The position numbers and the translations under genes were made by a program. The notes under the pieces were generated by a model. That model was not told where the DNA came from. It saw only the letters and a list, made by a program, of their open reading frames with translations, and ran no database searches. Shown piece by piece: positions 22,927 to 35,422 of a stretch of 64,000 bases of DNA. Source of the stretch: Cephalotrichum gorgonifer (lineage: Eukaryota > Ascomycota > Sordariomycetes > Microascales > Microascaceae); the NCBI GenBank assembly GCA_900312665.1, contig ONZQ02000008.1:186001-250000 (forward strand), in the 5' to 3' direction. Within the stretch, counting starts at the first letter, position 1; each line of letters opens with the position of its first letter.

Positions 22927-24747
22927 ATGTCTGAGAAGGAACACGAGCAGACGGTCGACGCTGTCGAGCATGGCTACCAGCCCGTCGTGGAGGCTCCCGT
23001 CACCTGGAAGGCGTACCTGATCTGCGCCTTCGCCTCCTTCGGTGGTATCTTCTTCGGTTACGATTCTGGGTACATCAATGGTGTTCTTGGCTCCCAGATG
23101 TTCAAGGACAAGGTCGAGGGCCCTGGAGCCAAGTCCATCTCGGATTCGAACACCTCCCTCATCGTGTCTATTCTGTCTCTCGGTACCTTCCTGGGCGCTC
23201 TCATCGCCGGTGATGTCTCCGACCGCATTGGCCGAAAGTGGACCGTCATCACGGGCACTATCATCTACGCCATCGGTGTCGCCATCCAGATGATCACCGG
23301 CGAGGGTGATGCTCTCGCCGTCATTACCGTTGGTCGTCTCGTTGCCGGTCTCGGTGTTGGTTTCGAGTCCGCTATTGTCATTCTGTACATGTCCGAGATT
23401 GTAAGTGTTGCCCCGAGCCGACGCCCGTGCCGATTCCTGCCTTTGGGTAGCGATCGATCCCGGGCTCTGTTTCGAGTTAACTAACACGAATCCATTGCTA
23501 GTGCCCCCGCAAGGTCCGAGGATCTCTCGTTGCCGGCTACCAGTTCTGCATTACCCTCGGTCTCCTGATCGCCGCCTGCGTCGTCTATGGCACCGAGGGC
23601 CGTTCCGACACCGGTGCCTACCGCATTCCCATTGGCCTGCAGTTCCCCTGGGCCCTCATTCTCGGAGGTGGTCTCCTCTTCCTGCCCGAATCCCCCCGCT
23701 TCTTCGTCAAGCAGGGTCGCGTTGATGACGCTGCCGCCGCTCTCGCCCGCCTCAGGGGACAGCCCAAGGAGTCTGAGTACATTCGCGCTGAGCTTACTGA
23801 GATCGTCGCCAACGAGGAGTATGAGCGCGCTCTCATCCCGGACACCAGCTTCATCGGCAGCTGGCTCAACTGCTTCAAGGGTGGTCTCTCCCACGGCAAG
23901 TCCAACCTCCGCAGGACTATCCTTGGTACTTCTATGCAGATGATGCAGCAGTGGTGAGTGAAGAACCTTCCTCGGTCGATGCAAGACCTCAGTATCTCCC
24001 CCTACTTGTTGCGGCGTGCTAACACGGGCGTTGTCTAGGACTGGTGTCAACTTCATCTTCTACTATTCGACTCCCTTCCTCCAGTCTACGGGCGCCATCG
24101 ACAACACCTTCCTCATCTCCCTCGTCTTCACCCTCGTGAACGTCTTCTCCACGCCCATCTCGTTCTGGACCGTTGAGCGCTTCGGTCGCCGCACCATCCT
24201 CTTCTGGGGTGCCCTGGGCATGCTGATCTGCCAGTTCCTCGTCGCCATCATCGGTGTCACCGTCGGCTTCAACCACACCCACCCCGACCCCGCCGATGCC
24301 GAGAAGACCCTGGCCAACAACATTAGTGCCGTCAACGCTCAGATCGCCTTCATCGCCATCTTCATCTTCTTCTTCGCCTCCACCTGGGGCCCCGGTGCCT
24401 GGATTCTCATCGGCGAGATCTTCCCCCTGCCCATCCGCTCTCGCGGTGTCGCCCTCTCCACCGCCTCCAACTGGCTCTGGAACACCATCATTGCCGTCAT
24501 TACCCCTTACATGGTCGGTGAGACCAAGGGTAACCTCAAGTCGTCTGTCTTCTTCATCTGGGGTGGTCTCTGCACCTGCGCCTGGGTGTACACCTACTTC
24601 CTCGTCCCCGAGACCAAGGGTCTCACCCTCGAGCAGGTCGACAAGATGTTGGAGGAGAGCACCCCCCGCACTTCGGCCAAGTGGAAGCCTACCTCCACCT
24701 TCGCGGCTGCCGTGAACGTGGACAAGGCCACCACCGAGCACGTCTAA
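22927..24747 (+). CDS. MFS hexose-type sugar transporter
   Basis: The model is three exons, 22927-23400, 23502-23953 and 24039-24747, giving 544 residues. The introns have GTAAGT/CTAG and GTGAGT/CTAG ends with CTAAC-type branch sites, and the joins keep Met-Ser-Glu-Ile-Cys-Pro-Arg-Lys-Val-Arg-Gly and Gln-Gln-Trp-Thr-Gly-Val-Asn intact. Sugar porter signatures include Phe-Gly-Tyr-Asp-Ser-Gly (43-48), Asp-Arg-Ile-Gly-Arg-Lys (99-104) and Pro-Glu-Ser-Pro-Arg-Phe-Phe (220-226), then a second Gly-Arg-Arg loop and Pro-Glu-Thr-Lys-Gly near the end. Twelve membrane segments are expected in the plasma membrane, importing hexoses with protons. Codon use is strongly biased to C-ending codons, and the upstream region is CT-rich, which suggests high expression. 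The exact sugar cannot be read from the sequence. Confidence 0.94.
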
Positions 24748-27700
24748 ATGCTCAGGGTATGAAATCTTGTTCTGCTCGAGAGTAGGCAGGAAGAACACTT
24801 GGAAGACAAAGAGGAGAGGCTATAAGATATGATGATGACGGATGAGAGATGCGGGGAGGGGAGGGAAGCCGGGCTCGGGTCTTTGACAGCGGGAGCCCGA
24901 TACCATGTAATTTTCTTATATCAAGTCGCGTGGGTTGTTGTCTTTCTTGATAGGATTCGTCCTAGCAGATACCCTAAAGGGTCAGGGGTAGAGGGGGGGG
25001 ACTCGAGGGGTATGTGAGGGGTATCTACTGTCATGGTCTTTGCCCCTCTTGCCTTCCACCCTTGCCTTGGTCCATTTTTTCATAATAATTACTTAGGAGC
25101 AATTGATGCATCTCCAAATCCCCTAGTTCCTATGCCATGCAACGTGAAACTTGTAGGTTACAAACTTAAAAAAAAAGGGTAGGGCTGCCGGGTACCTGAA
25201 CCTAATCGATTGATCGGGACCCGAGCTCGGAATCCTATCCGATATCGTGTAGCCGATTGTATACTGGTACTTAGGAATCGTGGACGGACTGAAGAGCAGA
25301 GAGGGCCAGGCGGGAACGCGATCCGGGAGAGGATCGGCGGGGGATCTTGCATTTAGCCATGTACGACGTGGTAATAATGTATCTGCGGGTAGGAAGGAGG
25401 GGGGGAGAGTACGTAAGATGCACTTTGGTGGCATGCGAGATCAATAACTATAACTCCGTGGGAATATTCGAACGAGAAATTTAATATGGAGGCTTTCTCG
25501 GCGAGAGCACGGGAACAGTAGAGGGGGTTCACATAGCATGAGAGTTCGTGGGCTATTAAGAGTATTCCCGAGGGTCAGAAAAGACTGAGATGTATGAGGG
25601 TGTTCTTCTAGAATCTGGAACTCGGAGATCGCTGGCTGGCGGCACGGGGGTTTGTTTGGCCTCGTGGAATTTGTGGATTCGAGAAAGCGGGACGTTTAGG
25701 AGAAACAGGGAATTTGTCCGAACTCGAGGGAGGCGCAGACGTAGAATTCTCCTGTCGATCGGATCGTTTCGGGGGAATGATCGGAGTCGGGATGTGAGGA
25801 TGTGATACAGTACAAGTACAAACGGGGAATCGCCGAAAAGGGGGGGTTGTCATCTTTTTCCCGCCCTTGAAGTTCTAAGGTGGGATGTTTCCTCGTAACC
25901 GGAAGAAGGTGAGAGGGCTGGCTGAGGGGGCTTTTGTGTTCTCTCAGCTCAGACAAGGGGCATATGAATTGAGTTGGAAGTCTTGGACTCAACATCAGAT
26001 GGCGGGCGGAGTGGGAGGAATGATGTCGTGCGACGAATGGTAATATATTATTAGCTGACCGGCCCATCTCGAGACGCGAGGGAGGGGGAGAGCGGCTGAG
26101 ATCCATGGGACTGGGAAATGAAATCAGCTGTGTTGTGGAGGGCATGTTCTTACTCGCTCTCGCCCATGCAACAGAGGTTCGCGTCTCCTTCCCATCCGCA
26201 TGAGAGAGACCCTGCTCGTTTGTTTGTCACTGCAGACGGGGAAAGGATTTGCGTTTGGGCGCGCGCCCCGGCTTGGAAAGGAAGTAATATTTATTCCAAG
26301 TATGACGGAGGCCGTACGTAGTACGGCAGCGACATCGAGCAACTCTATTCGTTGTCGCGGAAATGGTACAGAGGGGAACGGGCTGCGAGAGATGTAGCTA
26401 TTCCGAGGCATCTGAAATACTGTGGGAGTAATAGTGCCGGCCAAACCTGGTGAGCGTGCCATAGGCTCCTCCCCCTGACGAGGTCTGGAGGGAAGCATGA
26501 CGAGCGAGAGGACGCGTATTAGAGAGTCGTGGCCGTTGGTGGCGCCGCAAGGACCACCAAATCCAGTTGCCGAACTGTACGCTATTCCCACCTCGAAATG
26601 CCGGGGGTGACTGAGATCAGGAAAGGGGGTCTCGTATGAGTACTTGTGTGGAGTCAGCAAGCCTCCTCTCGGAATCTGGGGAAGACAGCAACTTGGTGAA
26701 GAATCAAGGGGAGATTGGCTAGTCCTTGGGTGGGATCAGGGCAGAGGTGGTAATCGACTTGGTTCTATTGGCTAGCAGGGGCCCCTGGCCGCCACATCAC
26801 CTGGCTCATTGCGGGGGAACCTTTCCCCGCGGAGGGCCGAGAGCTAAGGGTGGAGCGCCCGAGATGGGGCGATCGATAGTTTGAAGAGGTTAAAACCTTC
26901 TCACGATGAAGCATGACCTTTCCGTTTCCAGTATCTCTTGAGGTTCTTGGCAAATAGTGTGCGGAGCAGGGAGGGTGATGGAAAACCCACAAGTCAAGGG
27001 CTCATTCCTTCATTTCGGAACCATGCTAGGGCAGTGGCGGCCGGGGAACTTTCAATTGGCATGTGTGTGGTCGTCTCGGGATGGCTACAATTTGCGAGGG
27101 ATCAATATGCTTTTCGCTAACCCAACAGAGTGACCTGGAGCGGAACAAACACCGTTCCTGTCAATGACCCAAGCTTGGTCAAACCAGGGAAATGGCTCGC
27201 CGATCAAGTCGAGGCGATGCTAGAACAGGAAGAGACTTCGCCGAAATGCACGAGGAGCGTTGTTGGACGGGGCGTTTCAAGGCCCTAGACGGAGAAATGC
27301 GACCTTGGCGGTCTTGGCGAGGAAGACGGGGGGTCCAGGCTCTGTGGGTGGTTGGAAAGATGAGTGACCCAGGCAAATCTTGTAATACTTGTAAGTTGCT
27401 TGTGTATCTACCGGGGAGTATAAGATTCAATGGATCGATATGGAAGAGTGTCACATGGAAATACGAAGTACACTCCAGTGAACTGCGCCCAGCAAGGAAG
27501 GAACGAACCATGTCTCTGGTGGGCAAGGGTGTTTCGGCGAGCTGGGGAAGCTGCTGCCCGCCCATTTATATCACGTGGCCTACTGCTCTGTAGTTATATG
27601 CCTGTCAATTCAATCTTGTATTCACGAGTGGAACGCATTCCTCCTACATGTATTGTTGTTCCATGCCCTCATCCCCGTCATGATGCTTGGCAATCACTAC

Positions 27701-28830
27701 ATAATAATACCCGCGCCTATATCTCCACGACTCCTATCCCCGAACGTCGTACCCCGCACAGATCGCGCCCTCCCATGTGGTATTCGAACGCCACCCACCC
27801 TGCATGCCAAGCTCCAAACAGGTGGTACCTCCGGCGTGAGATAAGTATCACCTAAGCGAAGAATGTAAGCGGGAGTACAATAGAGGACACGAAGACACAA
27901 AAAACCCCAAGACTCAAGATTGAGTTGGGGGGCTTTTGGCAATATTGTTTGTTCCCCTGCCTTCCAATTAGCCTGCTTCGGAAGCCAGCTGCTTGCATCC
28001 CATTGGTCGTCTATGATTTGACTCCCCCGCGCCGAGCATCCTCGCGGAAGAGAGCCAACACCAGGGTTGGCGCCCAATCTATCTGCCGACATTTCATCCC
28101 TCGCCTCCGCCCATCCTCCTACCCGTGTTCAGTAACCGCATCATCTGCCGCGTCCTCTGATCCCTCCTGAGGCGGCTCGGGGCTGGGGGAGACGTCTTAT
28201 GAGCAACCTGTGGGTACAACCCTACCTGTTCCGAAGAATGCAACCATTCCCAATATGGCTATCCAGTGAGAGGTGATCCACGAGCCATCCTTGGAGGAGC
28301 ATCTCTCGTGTAGGAATCTGAATTTTGGGTATGGGCTAGCATCCTTAACACCAGTAATATTACCTCCACCGCTGTCTTAGTCCTGGGCTAATACCAATGT
28401 CCTCTGCGGGGACGACCCCATCCACTGCACCTTCGCCGAGGAATAAGTGGGGAGTGGGCTCGAGAAAAGATGAAGAGGGTTAGCACGATAGAACGACCAG
28501 GGTATTTAATATAACCAGGGGGAGGTCGTCGAGCTCCCCACCAGATTTTAGTATAACTTCTTCCCCACATTCGCGTTCGCATCCACTTTCTTTTTTTTTT
28601 CTTCCAAGCTCTACTGTCCCTCCCTTCCCCACAAGCTTATTCTCTTTTTTGGGGCGCAAAGACACGGAAGCCATCGCTGAAGCTGTCGGTCGATCGTCCA
28701 AGACGAGAACCATAGCAGCACCTTTACAGGGTTCGGCGCATCGCCTCAAGCTCTTTCGGCAAGTCATCGAATCCACTATCGACCGTTTTTTTTTTTTTTT
28801 TTTTCCGGCGAACGGGTCTTTGACTTGAAG
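24748..28830. other. Gene-poor stretch of 4.1 kb
   Basis: This contains the 3' region of the hexose-type transporter and the upstream region of the anion:cation symporter. The overlapping frames of 60-180 codons on both strands (for example 26124-26660 minus and 27430-27855 plus) lack domains, signal peptides and splice support. I see no RNA gene. Confidence 0.5.
28786..28804. repeat. Poly-T run, 19 bases, next to a start codon
   Basis: This is an uninterrupted run of 19 T ending 26 bases upstream of the symporter ATG at 28831. Its place is in the promoter or 5' leader, where fungal genes often carry dA:dT tracts. Confidence 0.85.
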
Positions 28831-30748
28831 ATGGAGCGCGAAAAGGAACTAGGTAAGTAGGAAGAGCCAACCCCGACTGCTCCTCCAGACATCGCGGCTT
28901 CCTCATGTAGCTAATGTCGGCTTGTTTGCTAACCATAAAACACCGTAGTAGCTCACATCGACGGTGACTTGAGCTCTTCGCAGAGGGGAGAAGAGCCCAC
29001 ATGGGATGAGGAGGAGGAGACGCGTCTCCGACACAAGATTGACCGACATATCGTCCCCCTGGTCACCCTTCTGTACATGCTCTGCGTACGTAGCTCGTCC
29101 CTGAACACCCCCGGGGTTCTCTCGAGAAAGGAAGGAGTTGCTTCCCTCCCCTTCCTTATCTACCCCGTTCCTTTCCTTTGGAGCTTGTCACCGGCCCGCT
29201 TCCCGCTCAATTCCCTCTCTGCACCACGATGCTTCAAACAACGGCTGCTAACCATTGTGCCTTCCTTCCATTTAGTTCTTGGATCGGATCAACATTGGAA
29301 ATGCGTTCATCCAGGGCATGAGGGAGGAGCTGGATCTCGCCAGGGATTTCCGGTTCAACTGGGCTCTGTCCATCTTCTACATTATCTATCTACTCGTCGA
29401 GGTCCCCAGCAACATCATCCTCAAGCGGGTCGGCGCGCGCTTCTACCTACCCTTCCTCGTGCTCGGCTTCGGAATCGTAACCATGTGCATGGCATTCGTC
29501 AAGTCCTTTGCTGGACTCATGGTCGCCCGCGCCGTCCTCGGCGTCTTTGAGGGAGGTGCCTTCCCTGGCATCGCCTTCTTCCTGAGCTCGTTCTACAAGC
29601 GGGAGGAGCTCCTCTTCCGCGTGGGAATCTTCGTCTCTGCTGCCTCCATGGCTGGAGCCTTCGGCGGGCTGCTCGCCACCGGCCTGTCAAGGATTCCCGC
29701 GTGGGGCACTGGCGCGGCCAGGATCGATACCTGGCGCAACATCTTCTTCTTCGAGGGCATCATAACCATCATTGTGGCTTTCGCCGCGCCTCTGTGGCTG
29801 CCGAGCTCGCCCGCGACGTCCAAGTTCCTCGACGAGCGCGAGAAGTGGATCGCGATGGAGCGGCTAACCCGGGAGCAGAAGGAGAAACCTACGGAGAAGG
29901 TCGAGGCCCGACATGTCAAGAGGGCCTTCCTGTGCATCCACAACTACACCTGCGCGCTCGGATTCTTCCTCATCAATATCACTGTGCAGGGCCTGTCGGT
30001 CTTCATGCCCGCCATTCTCGCCGATCTAGGATGGAAGAACACCAAGGCCCAGCTTCTGACCGTGCCTCCGTATGTAGCCGCCTGCCTCATCGCAATCGCG
30101 ATCGCCTATATTAGCGACAAGACGAAGAAGCGGGGTATTTATCTGGCCGTCTTTTCCCTCATTGCCTTGACGGGCTTCGCGCTCCTCCGGTTCTACGAGG
30201 GTGCGAATGTTCGATACATGGCAATCTTCTTCGTCACGACGGGCGCCTTCCCGGGCGGCCCTGCTTTCATCAGCTGGGCGATGAACAGTATGTCCACCTC
30301 ACCCCTTTCCTGCGGACCCTAACCGGCCTTGAACCTATGAATCGAGGACTAACATCACCTCCCCACCCCCTAGATACCGGTGGTTCGGCTGTCCGTGCTG
30401 TATCCAGTAGCTGGGTCGTTACCCTAGGAACAATCGGAGGCATCGTCGCAACGTAAGCACTGATCCCAACAACAACCCTTCCTGTCACATGTTCACAAAT
30501 CGAGGCTAACCCCGGTTCGCAGGTGGACTTATATCACGACGGACGCCCCGAAGTACCCCACGGGTCACTCGATCAACCTCGGTGGACAAATTGCCGTGTT
30601 CTTCCTGTCTGTATTCGGCATCCTGTACTGTCTGAGGGAGAACAGGCTGAGGGCGAAGGGAAAGCGGGACCATAGGCTGGAGGGGCTGACCGAGGCGGAG
30701 CAGCAAGACCTCGGGTATAGGCACCCCGAGTTCAGGTACATGCCGTAA
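28831..30748 (+). CDS. MFS anion:cation symporter (Dal5/Tna1-type)
   Basis: The model is five exons, 28831-28852, 28949-29085, 29276-30287, 30374-30452 and 30523-30748, giving 491 residues. All phases close and the last joins rebuild Ala-Val-Arg-Ala-Val-Ser-Ser and Ala-Thr-Trp-Thr-Tyr. Family features include an early Arg-His-Lys-Ile-Asp-Arg-His-Ile-Val-Pro segment and Phe-Leu-Asp-Arg-Ile-Asn-Ile-Gly-Asn-Ala. Later come Glu-Val-Pro-Ser-Asn and a Tyr-Pro-Thr-Gly-His-Ser-Ile-Asn-Leu loop near the C terminus. Members such as Dal5 (allantoate, dipeptides) and Tna1 (nicotinate) import small organic anions across the plasma membrane with protons, but the substrate cannot be told here. The first exon codes only seven residues. 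Its 19-T upstream run is noted separately. The gene may be an outer member of the catabolic set downstream, though 1.25 kb separates it from the GMC gene. Confidence 0.9.
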
Positions 30749-31999
30749 TGGCCGAACTCACTTACCGGGATCAAGTTTTGGGTACGGGTGGATGCTGAGC
30801 AGTCGTTGTTCTTTGGGAGGTAATACTTTTGGAGGTTAATGCATGGCCAGTTGATCTCGCTTGTAGTGTGCTTGTTGCATGGTCTGAAGTGAAGGCTTTT
30901 AGAAGTCAGGCGTCGCCTCTCCGTGAGCCATGGCTACTCCTAGCATCGCCGCAGTGGCTTCTGTATGGTGCTACGTGGGCAACTACGGGTTGTAATGGAC
31001 AGGCATGAATGGGACTACAATGCATACAGTCCAAGAGGTAATATTGTAGACGCGAAAAAGGGCATATGGTAGGCAATTCTAGCGCACCTTCGCCAATAAC
31101 AGTAGAGTAGAGTCATAAAGCCGTGGCCAAGGGGCCTAGATTTGGGTACCGTCTGCTAAGGATGCCCGAGCACGACAGTCCCCGCACATAAGGCCTATTT
31201 TCGCCGATCATCTCCTTCCCGATTAACCTATCGGCAAGACAGCAATATAAACCATATTGTTTAACCAGAGTACAATACGTCTGACCGAGCCCTACGCCGG
31301 GCATATTCCCCCTCCTTCCCGTCATATCCACCACACAGGCGAGCCAAAGAGCCGACGATAACATAGCGGAAGCCGGAAAGAATCAGCGGGGGTTTATCCA
31401 AGAAGGATTGGTAGAACATTTGTGGCCTGAGAGATCGAATAGTTTGCGATATGGAATTAGCCGCTACCGCATCTCCCGCTCGGCCGGGTGCCGATATCCG
31501 GAGGTCCCGGACGGAGTGGAGCCCCGACCGGAAGTTTGGGACGGGTGAGAATGGGTTGTATTGCACTTTCGGCAGAACTGAACTGGAGTATGTCCCCATG
31601 GGTCAAGGATATGTAGATGGATATATTAGCGGGACGAAGGATTTTGGTCCACGTTTGTTTATTCAATTGCCATGTGGTTCGAGCTCGTGGATTATATATG
31701 CACGCTATGAAGAATCATCTCGGCTGGGACAGGGGACGGGATAAGTCGCTCCCCGGTCCAATTTGGTTCAATGCGAGGCCATGTGAGGAGAGGAGATCCC
31801 CTCGGCTACGCGAGGGGCGAGGAGTTTCAAAAAGAAGGGAGTCCCCGGGAGCTAGGGCTTGGATTTTGTGATCTGTCGACGGTAAGCCTTCTTGTCGGGT
31901 CAACCATCTTAGGACTGCGATCGGTAAAAAGAATTTACACCTCGCTCGTAGCTCCTCCCCTGCTCCATCTACGGAGACGACCTTAGAACCTACAGCTCC
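30749..31999. other. Intergenic, no gene recognised
   Basis: This lies between the symporter and the GMC oxidoreductase genes. The short overlapping frames (31113-31744) show no domain. The last 200 bases serve as the GMC promoter. Confidence 0.5.
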
Positions 32000-34042
32000 A
32001 TGACAGACAATATGAAGCGATACCTGACAGCGCTCCTCGCGTCGGTGGCCTTGGCGGCCGACATCCCCGACGGGGCGGAACAATACGACTTCATCGTCGT
32101 AGGCAGCGGGCCCGGCGGCGGACCTCTGGCGGCCAACCTCGCCCGTGCCGGCTTCTCCACCCTCCTCCTCGAGGCCGGCGAGGACCACGGCGATGACTCA
32201 ATGTACCGCGAGATCGCCAACTTCAACGCCGCGGGCAACGACGAGCGAACCCGCTGGGACTTCTTCGTGAAGCACTCGGACGACCCGGAGCGGGAACTGA
32301 AGTTCGAGAGGATGACGTGGCGGACGGCCGAGGGCGAGTTCTACGTCGGCCTGGAGCCGCCCGAGGGCGCCGAGCAGCTGGGAATCTACTATCCCAGGGC
32401 CGGCACGCTCGGAGGCTGCGCCCAGCACAACGCCGGCGTCGCCAGCCTGCCGACGGATGCCGAGTGGGAGTACATCGTCGAGATCACCGGAGATGAGACG
32501 TGGAGCCCGGCGAGTATGAGGGGGTTCTTCGAGCAGACGGAGACGAACCTCTTCGTACCCGAGGGAACGGAGGGGCATGGGTTCAACGGTGAGTTACCCC
32601 TCGCGATCCACTGGTACTTTCTTTTCTTGGTGAAATTTTCATGGCGCTGACGGAAGAACACGACTATAGGATGGATGCAAGTCTCCGCCCCGGACGCGAA
32701 CTGGGCTCGCGCCGGCGGCTTCCCCGCCGACAACATCGTTAAGAAGCTAGCCGAGTTGACGGGCCAGGACACGGAAAACATCCCGGAGCTCCTCGAGAAG
32801 GACATCTTCGAGCAGGGGGCCGACAACACCACCAGCTTTTACAGCATGGCGCGCCACGCCGACAAGCTCGGCCGCCGCTCGAGCCCGAACAACTACATCA
32901 AGGCCACGCTCGCCGACGATGCCGAGTACCCCCTCACCGTGCAGCTCAACTCCCTGGTCGCCAAGGTCCTGTTCGACGAGGACGCCGAGGTGCCCACGGC
33001 CATTGGCGTAGAGGTGCTCCAGGGGCCCTCGCTCTACAGGGCCGATCCGCGACACGACCCGGAGGCCGCCGAGGGGAACAGGACGCGGGTATACGCGCGG
33101 CACGAGGTCATCGTCTCCGGGGGCGCCTTCAACAGCCCGCAGATCCTCAAGCTCAGCGGCGTGGGCCCCCGCGAGGAGCTCGAGGCGCTCGACATCCCCG
33201 TCGTCGTCGACCTCCCCGGCGTGGGCGAGAACCTGGGCGACAACTACGAGGGCGACCTACTGGCGCTGGGCCGGGCGCCCACTGGCGGCGGCTTCGTCAC
33301 GACGCTCCTGAGGACGGAGTCGGCGCCGACGGCGGACAGGAACATCTACACGTGGTGCGGCGCCTTCTCCTTCGAGGGCTTCTGGCCCGGGTTCCCCGAG
33401 GACTACGGCGCGAACCAGTACGAGTGCGCCATCGTGCACATGAGCCCCAAGTCCCAGGCCGGCTCCGTGAAGCTCGTCACCGCCGACCCGCGCGACGTGC
33501 CCGACATCAACTTCCGCTTCTTCGAGAACGAGGGCGAGCAGGACCTGCAGGAGATCCTCGACGCCATGAAGCTCCTCCGCGAGTCGTGGCAGGTCGCGGG
33601 GGACGCCGTGCTCCCCTATGACGAGAAGAGCCCATGCCCCGGGACGAGCGCCGGGAAGGACTGCACAGACGAGGAGCAGAGGGAGAGGATCAAGAACCAG
33701 GCGTACTCGCACCACGCCACTTCCACGTGCGCCATTGGGGCCGACGACGATGAGCTTGCTGTGCTGGACTCTAAGTTCAGGGTGAGGGGCGTGCAGGGGC
33801 TGAGGGTCGTGGATGCGAGTGCATGGCCGAAGGTGCCGGGGGCGTTCCCGGTGCTGCCCACGGCCATGCTCTCTATGAAGGCTTCGCACGAGATCATTTC
33901 TTCGCTGGCGGGAGAGGGGGCTGCCGTCGAGGAGGAACCAGTTGCGGAGGAGCCTGTTGTGGAGGAGCCCGTGGAGGAACCCCCTGTTGAGGAGGAACCC
34001 GTGGAGGGGCCTGAGGAGGGAGATGACGGGTCCGACGAGTAA
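32000..34042 (+). CDS. Secreted GMC-family FAD oxidoreductase with acidic tail
   Basis: The model is two exons, 32000-32588 and 32670-34042, giving 653 residues; the intron is GTGAGT..ATAG and the phase-1 join makes Gly-Trp-Met. A second Met at residue 5 (32012) could be the start. Residues 5-20 look like a signal peptide, so secretion is likely. The FAD-binding motif Gly35-Ser-Gly-Pro-Gly-Gly with Leu-Leu-Glu-Ala-Gly follows, and the GMC active-site block is Ser-His-His-Ala-Thr-Ser-Thr-Cys-Ala-Ile-Gly (about 543-553). GMC enzymes oxidise alcohols, sugars or aryl alcohols using FAD. Unusual points: the second catalytic His/Asn before Pro near the C terminus appears to be Phe (about 589), and residues 616-653 are a Glu-Glu-Pro-Val repeat ending in an acidic run. 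Its stop lies 280 bases from the stop of the AKR gene. Confidence 0.9.
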
Positions 34043-34321
34043 TTCAGGGGGTCTGGATAGGACTATTGCCTGGGAGGGCTTCGGAATCATCAGTGAGAGT
34101 CAGGTAGGCGATGTGGAGAGGACTGGGGAGGCCAAATAAAAAGTACGAGTTAGTCACATGTATTTCTCAATGCTCTACCTTGGACTATGATATTCATCGT
34201 GGAGAGCTACACATAGGAAAGTGTCTGGGGAACGAGGGCATCCTAGCTACCTCGACGTGCATCCGGATATGTGCCCTGGTGTATTTCAACAAAGGCCTAG
34301 TTATCTAAAAGTCCTCATTGT

Positions 34322-35422
34322 TCACCTAGCGTTGACTACACCACCATCATCTGTCACCACGCATTTTAGCTCCTGGCTCCACCCCACCTGGGGAATGGTG
34401 AAGGTCCAGTTCACCCACTCCCCAAGCATAGCATGTGCCTTCTCGATCAATGGCTCGTCCTTCTCGATCTGGGAGGCATCCAGCACGGGGTTTGCCAGAT
34501 CCCCCTTCAATATCCCCCTCGCAGCGCCGATATTCTCCCTCAGCTCGCCGAGAGTGCTGACCCCGATAATAGTGCGGACGCCGACCGAGCCCTGGTTGGC
34601 CTCATGGGCTCTCCAGAGCGCGTACCGCAGGGCCAAGCGCGCGAGACTCTCCCCTTGTGCGTCCGCGTAGTCGGCCACCTCCCCGACAACCCTGCGAAGC
34701 TCCTCGGGCGCGGGGTGGAAGTCGCCCAGCCTCCCCCGCGGGACACCGCCCTTGCGTAGGAGGCCGATGGCCAGGGGGCTGGAGCTGCAGATGCAGGACA
34801 CGCCCGCCTCCACGAGAGCAGCCACACCCTCTGTCTCTAGGCGCGAGTTCTGCAGGGTAAGTTGGGCCCAGTTCTGTATGACGTCCACCGGCCGGCCGTA
34901 CCGCTCCCTGACCATGCGAGCCCGCCGGGCGAGCAGGTCGATGCGGTAGCTCGACAGGCCGATGTATCTAATCTTCCCCTGCCTCACAAACTCGATCAGC
35001 TCGCCTACGGCGCCCAGGACGTCCTCGTCCGTCACGGCCTCGATATCGTGGCAGAAGACGACGTCCAGGTAGGTCGTACCGAGCCTCTGGAGTGATGTCG
35101 CGACGGACGCCCGCACCGCCGCGGGAGTGTAGTCGAAACCCGCCGGGGTCCGGCCGACCTTGGTCATGAGGACGTAGTCGGACCTCGAGTACCGGGACGT
35201 GACCTCGGGGTGGGCCAGCGCGCGTCCGAGTATTTGCTCGGACGGCTCGTAGAAGGGGGAGGTGTCGATTGCGCGCAGGCCTTGGTCAAATGCATGTCTG
35301 AGGATGTCGTGGACTGGGATGGATTCGGGGTCGGGATGGGTCTGGTAGCTGAAACCGGCGCCGCCGAGGATGATTGTTGGGAGGACCTCGGAGAGAGGCG
35401 GTTGTGAGGGGGTGCTATTCAT
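34322..35422 (-). CDS. Aldo/keto reductase, ARA2-type aldose 1-dehydrogenase
   Basis: This is a single-exon gene of 366 residues from the ATG at 35422. An earlier in-frame ATG at 35455 would add 11 residues. The AKR catalytic residues are Asp53, Tyr58 (in Asp-Thr-Ser-Pro-Phe-Tyr-x-Pro-Ser-Glu), Lys88 (Met-Thr-Lys-Val-Gly) and His125 (Phe-Cys-His-Asp). The Ser-Pro-Phe-Tyr-x-Pro-Ser-Glu block is typical of the group with yeast Ara2 (D-arabinose 1-dehydrogenase) and plant L-galactose dehydrogenase. These oxidise aldoses such as D-arabinose, L-galactose or L-fucose to aldonolactones with NAD(P). No targeting signal is seen, so it is likely cytosolic. It shares a 731-base promoter with the aldonate dehydratase gene, which fits consecutive steps of sugar oxidation and dehydration. 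The real substrate is not shown. Confidence 0.88.
   Translation of the reverse strand: MNSTPSQPPLSEVLPTIILGGAGFSYQTHPDPESIPVHDILRHAFDQGLRAIDTSPFYEPSEQILGRALAHPEVTSRYSRSDYVLMTKVGRTPAGFDYTPAAVRASVATSLQRLGTTYLDVVFCHDIEAVTDEDVLGAVGELIEFVRQGKIRYIGLSSYRIDLLARRARMVRERYGRPVDVIQNWAQLTLQNSRLETEGVAALVEAGVSCICSSSPLAIGLLRKGGVPRGRLGDFHPAPEELRRVVGEVADYADAQGESLARLALRYALWRAHEANQGSVGVRTIIGVSTLGELRENIGAARGILKGDLANPVLDASQIEKDEPLIEKAHAMLGEWVNWTFTIPQVGWSQELKCVVTDDGGVVNAR

Noticed and set aside
24019..24798. 259-codon open frame opposite to the hexose-type transporter
   Set aside because: It is a codon-bias shadow of the highly biased transporter exons, with acidic low-complexity content.
26124..26660. 178-codon minus-strand open frame
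   Set aside because: It has no recognisable domain or targeting signal, and neighbouring frames are equally good.
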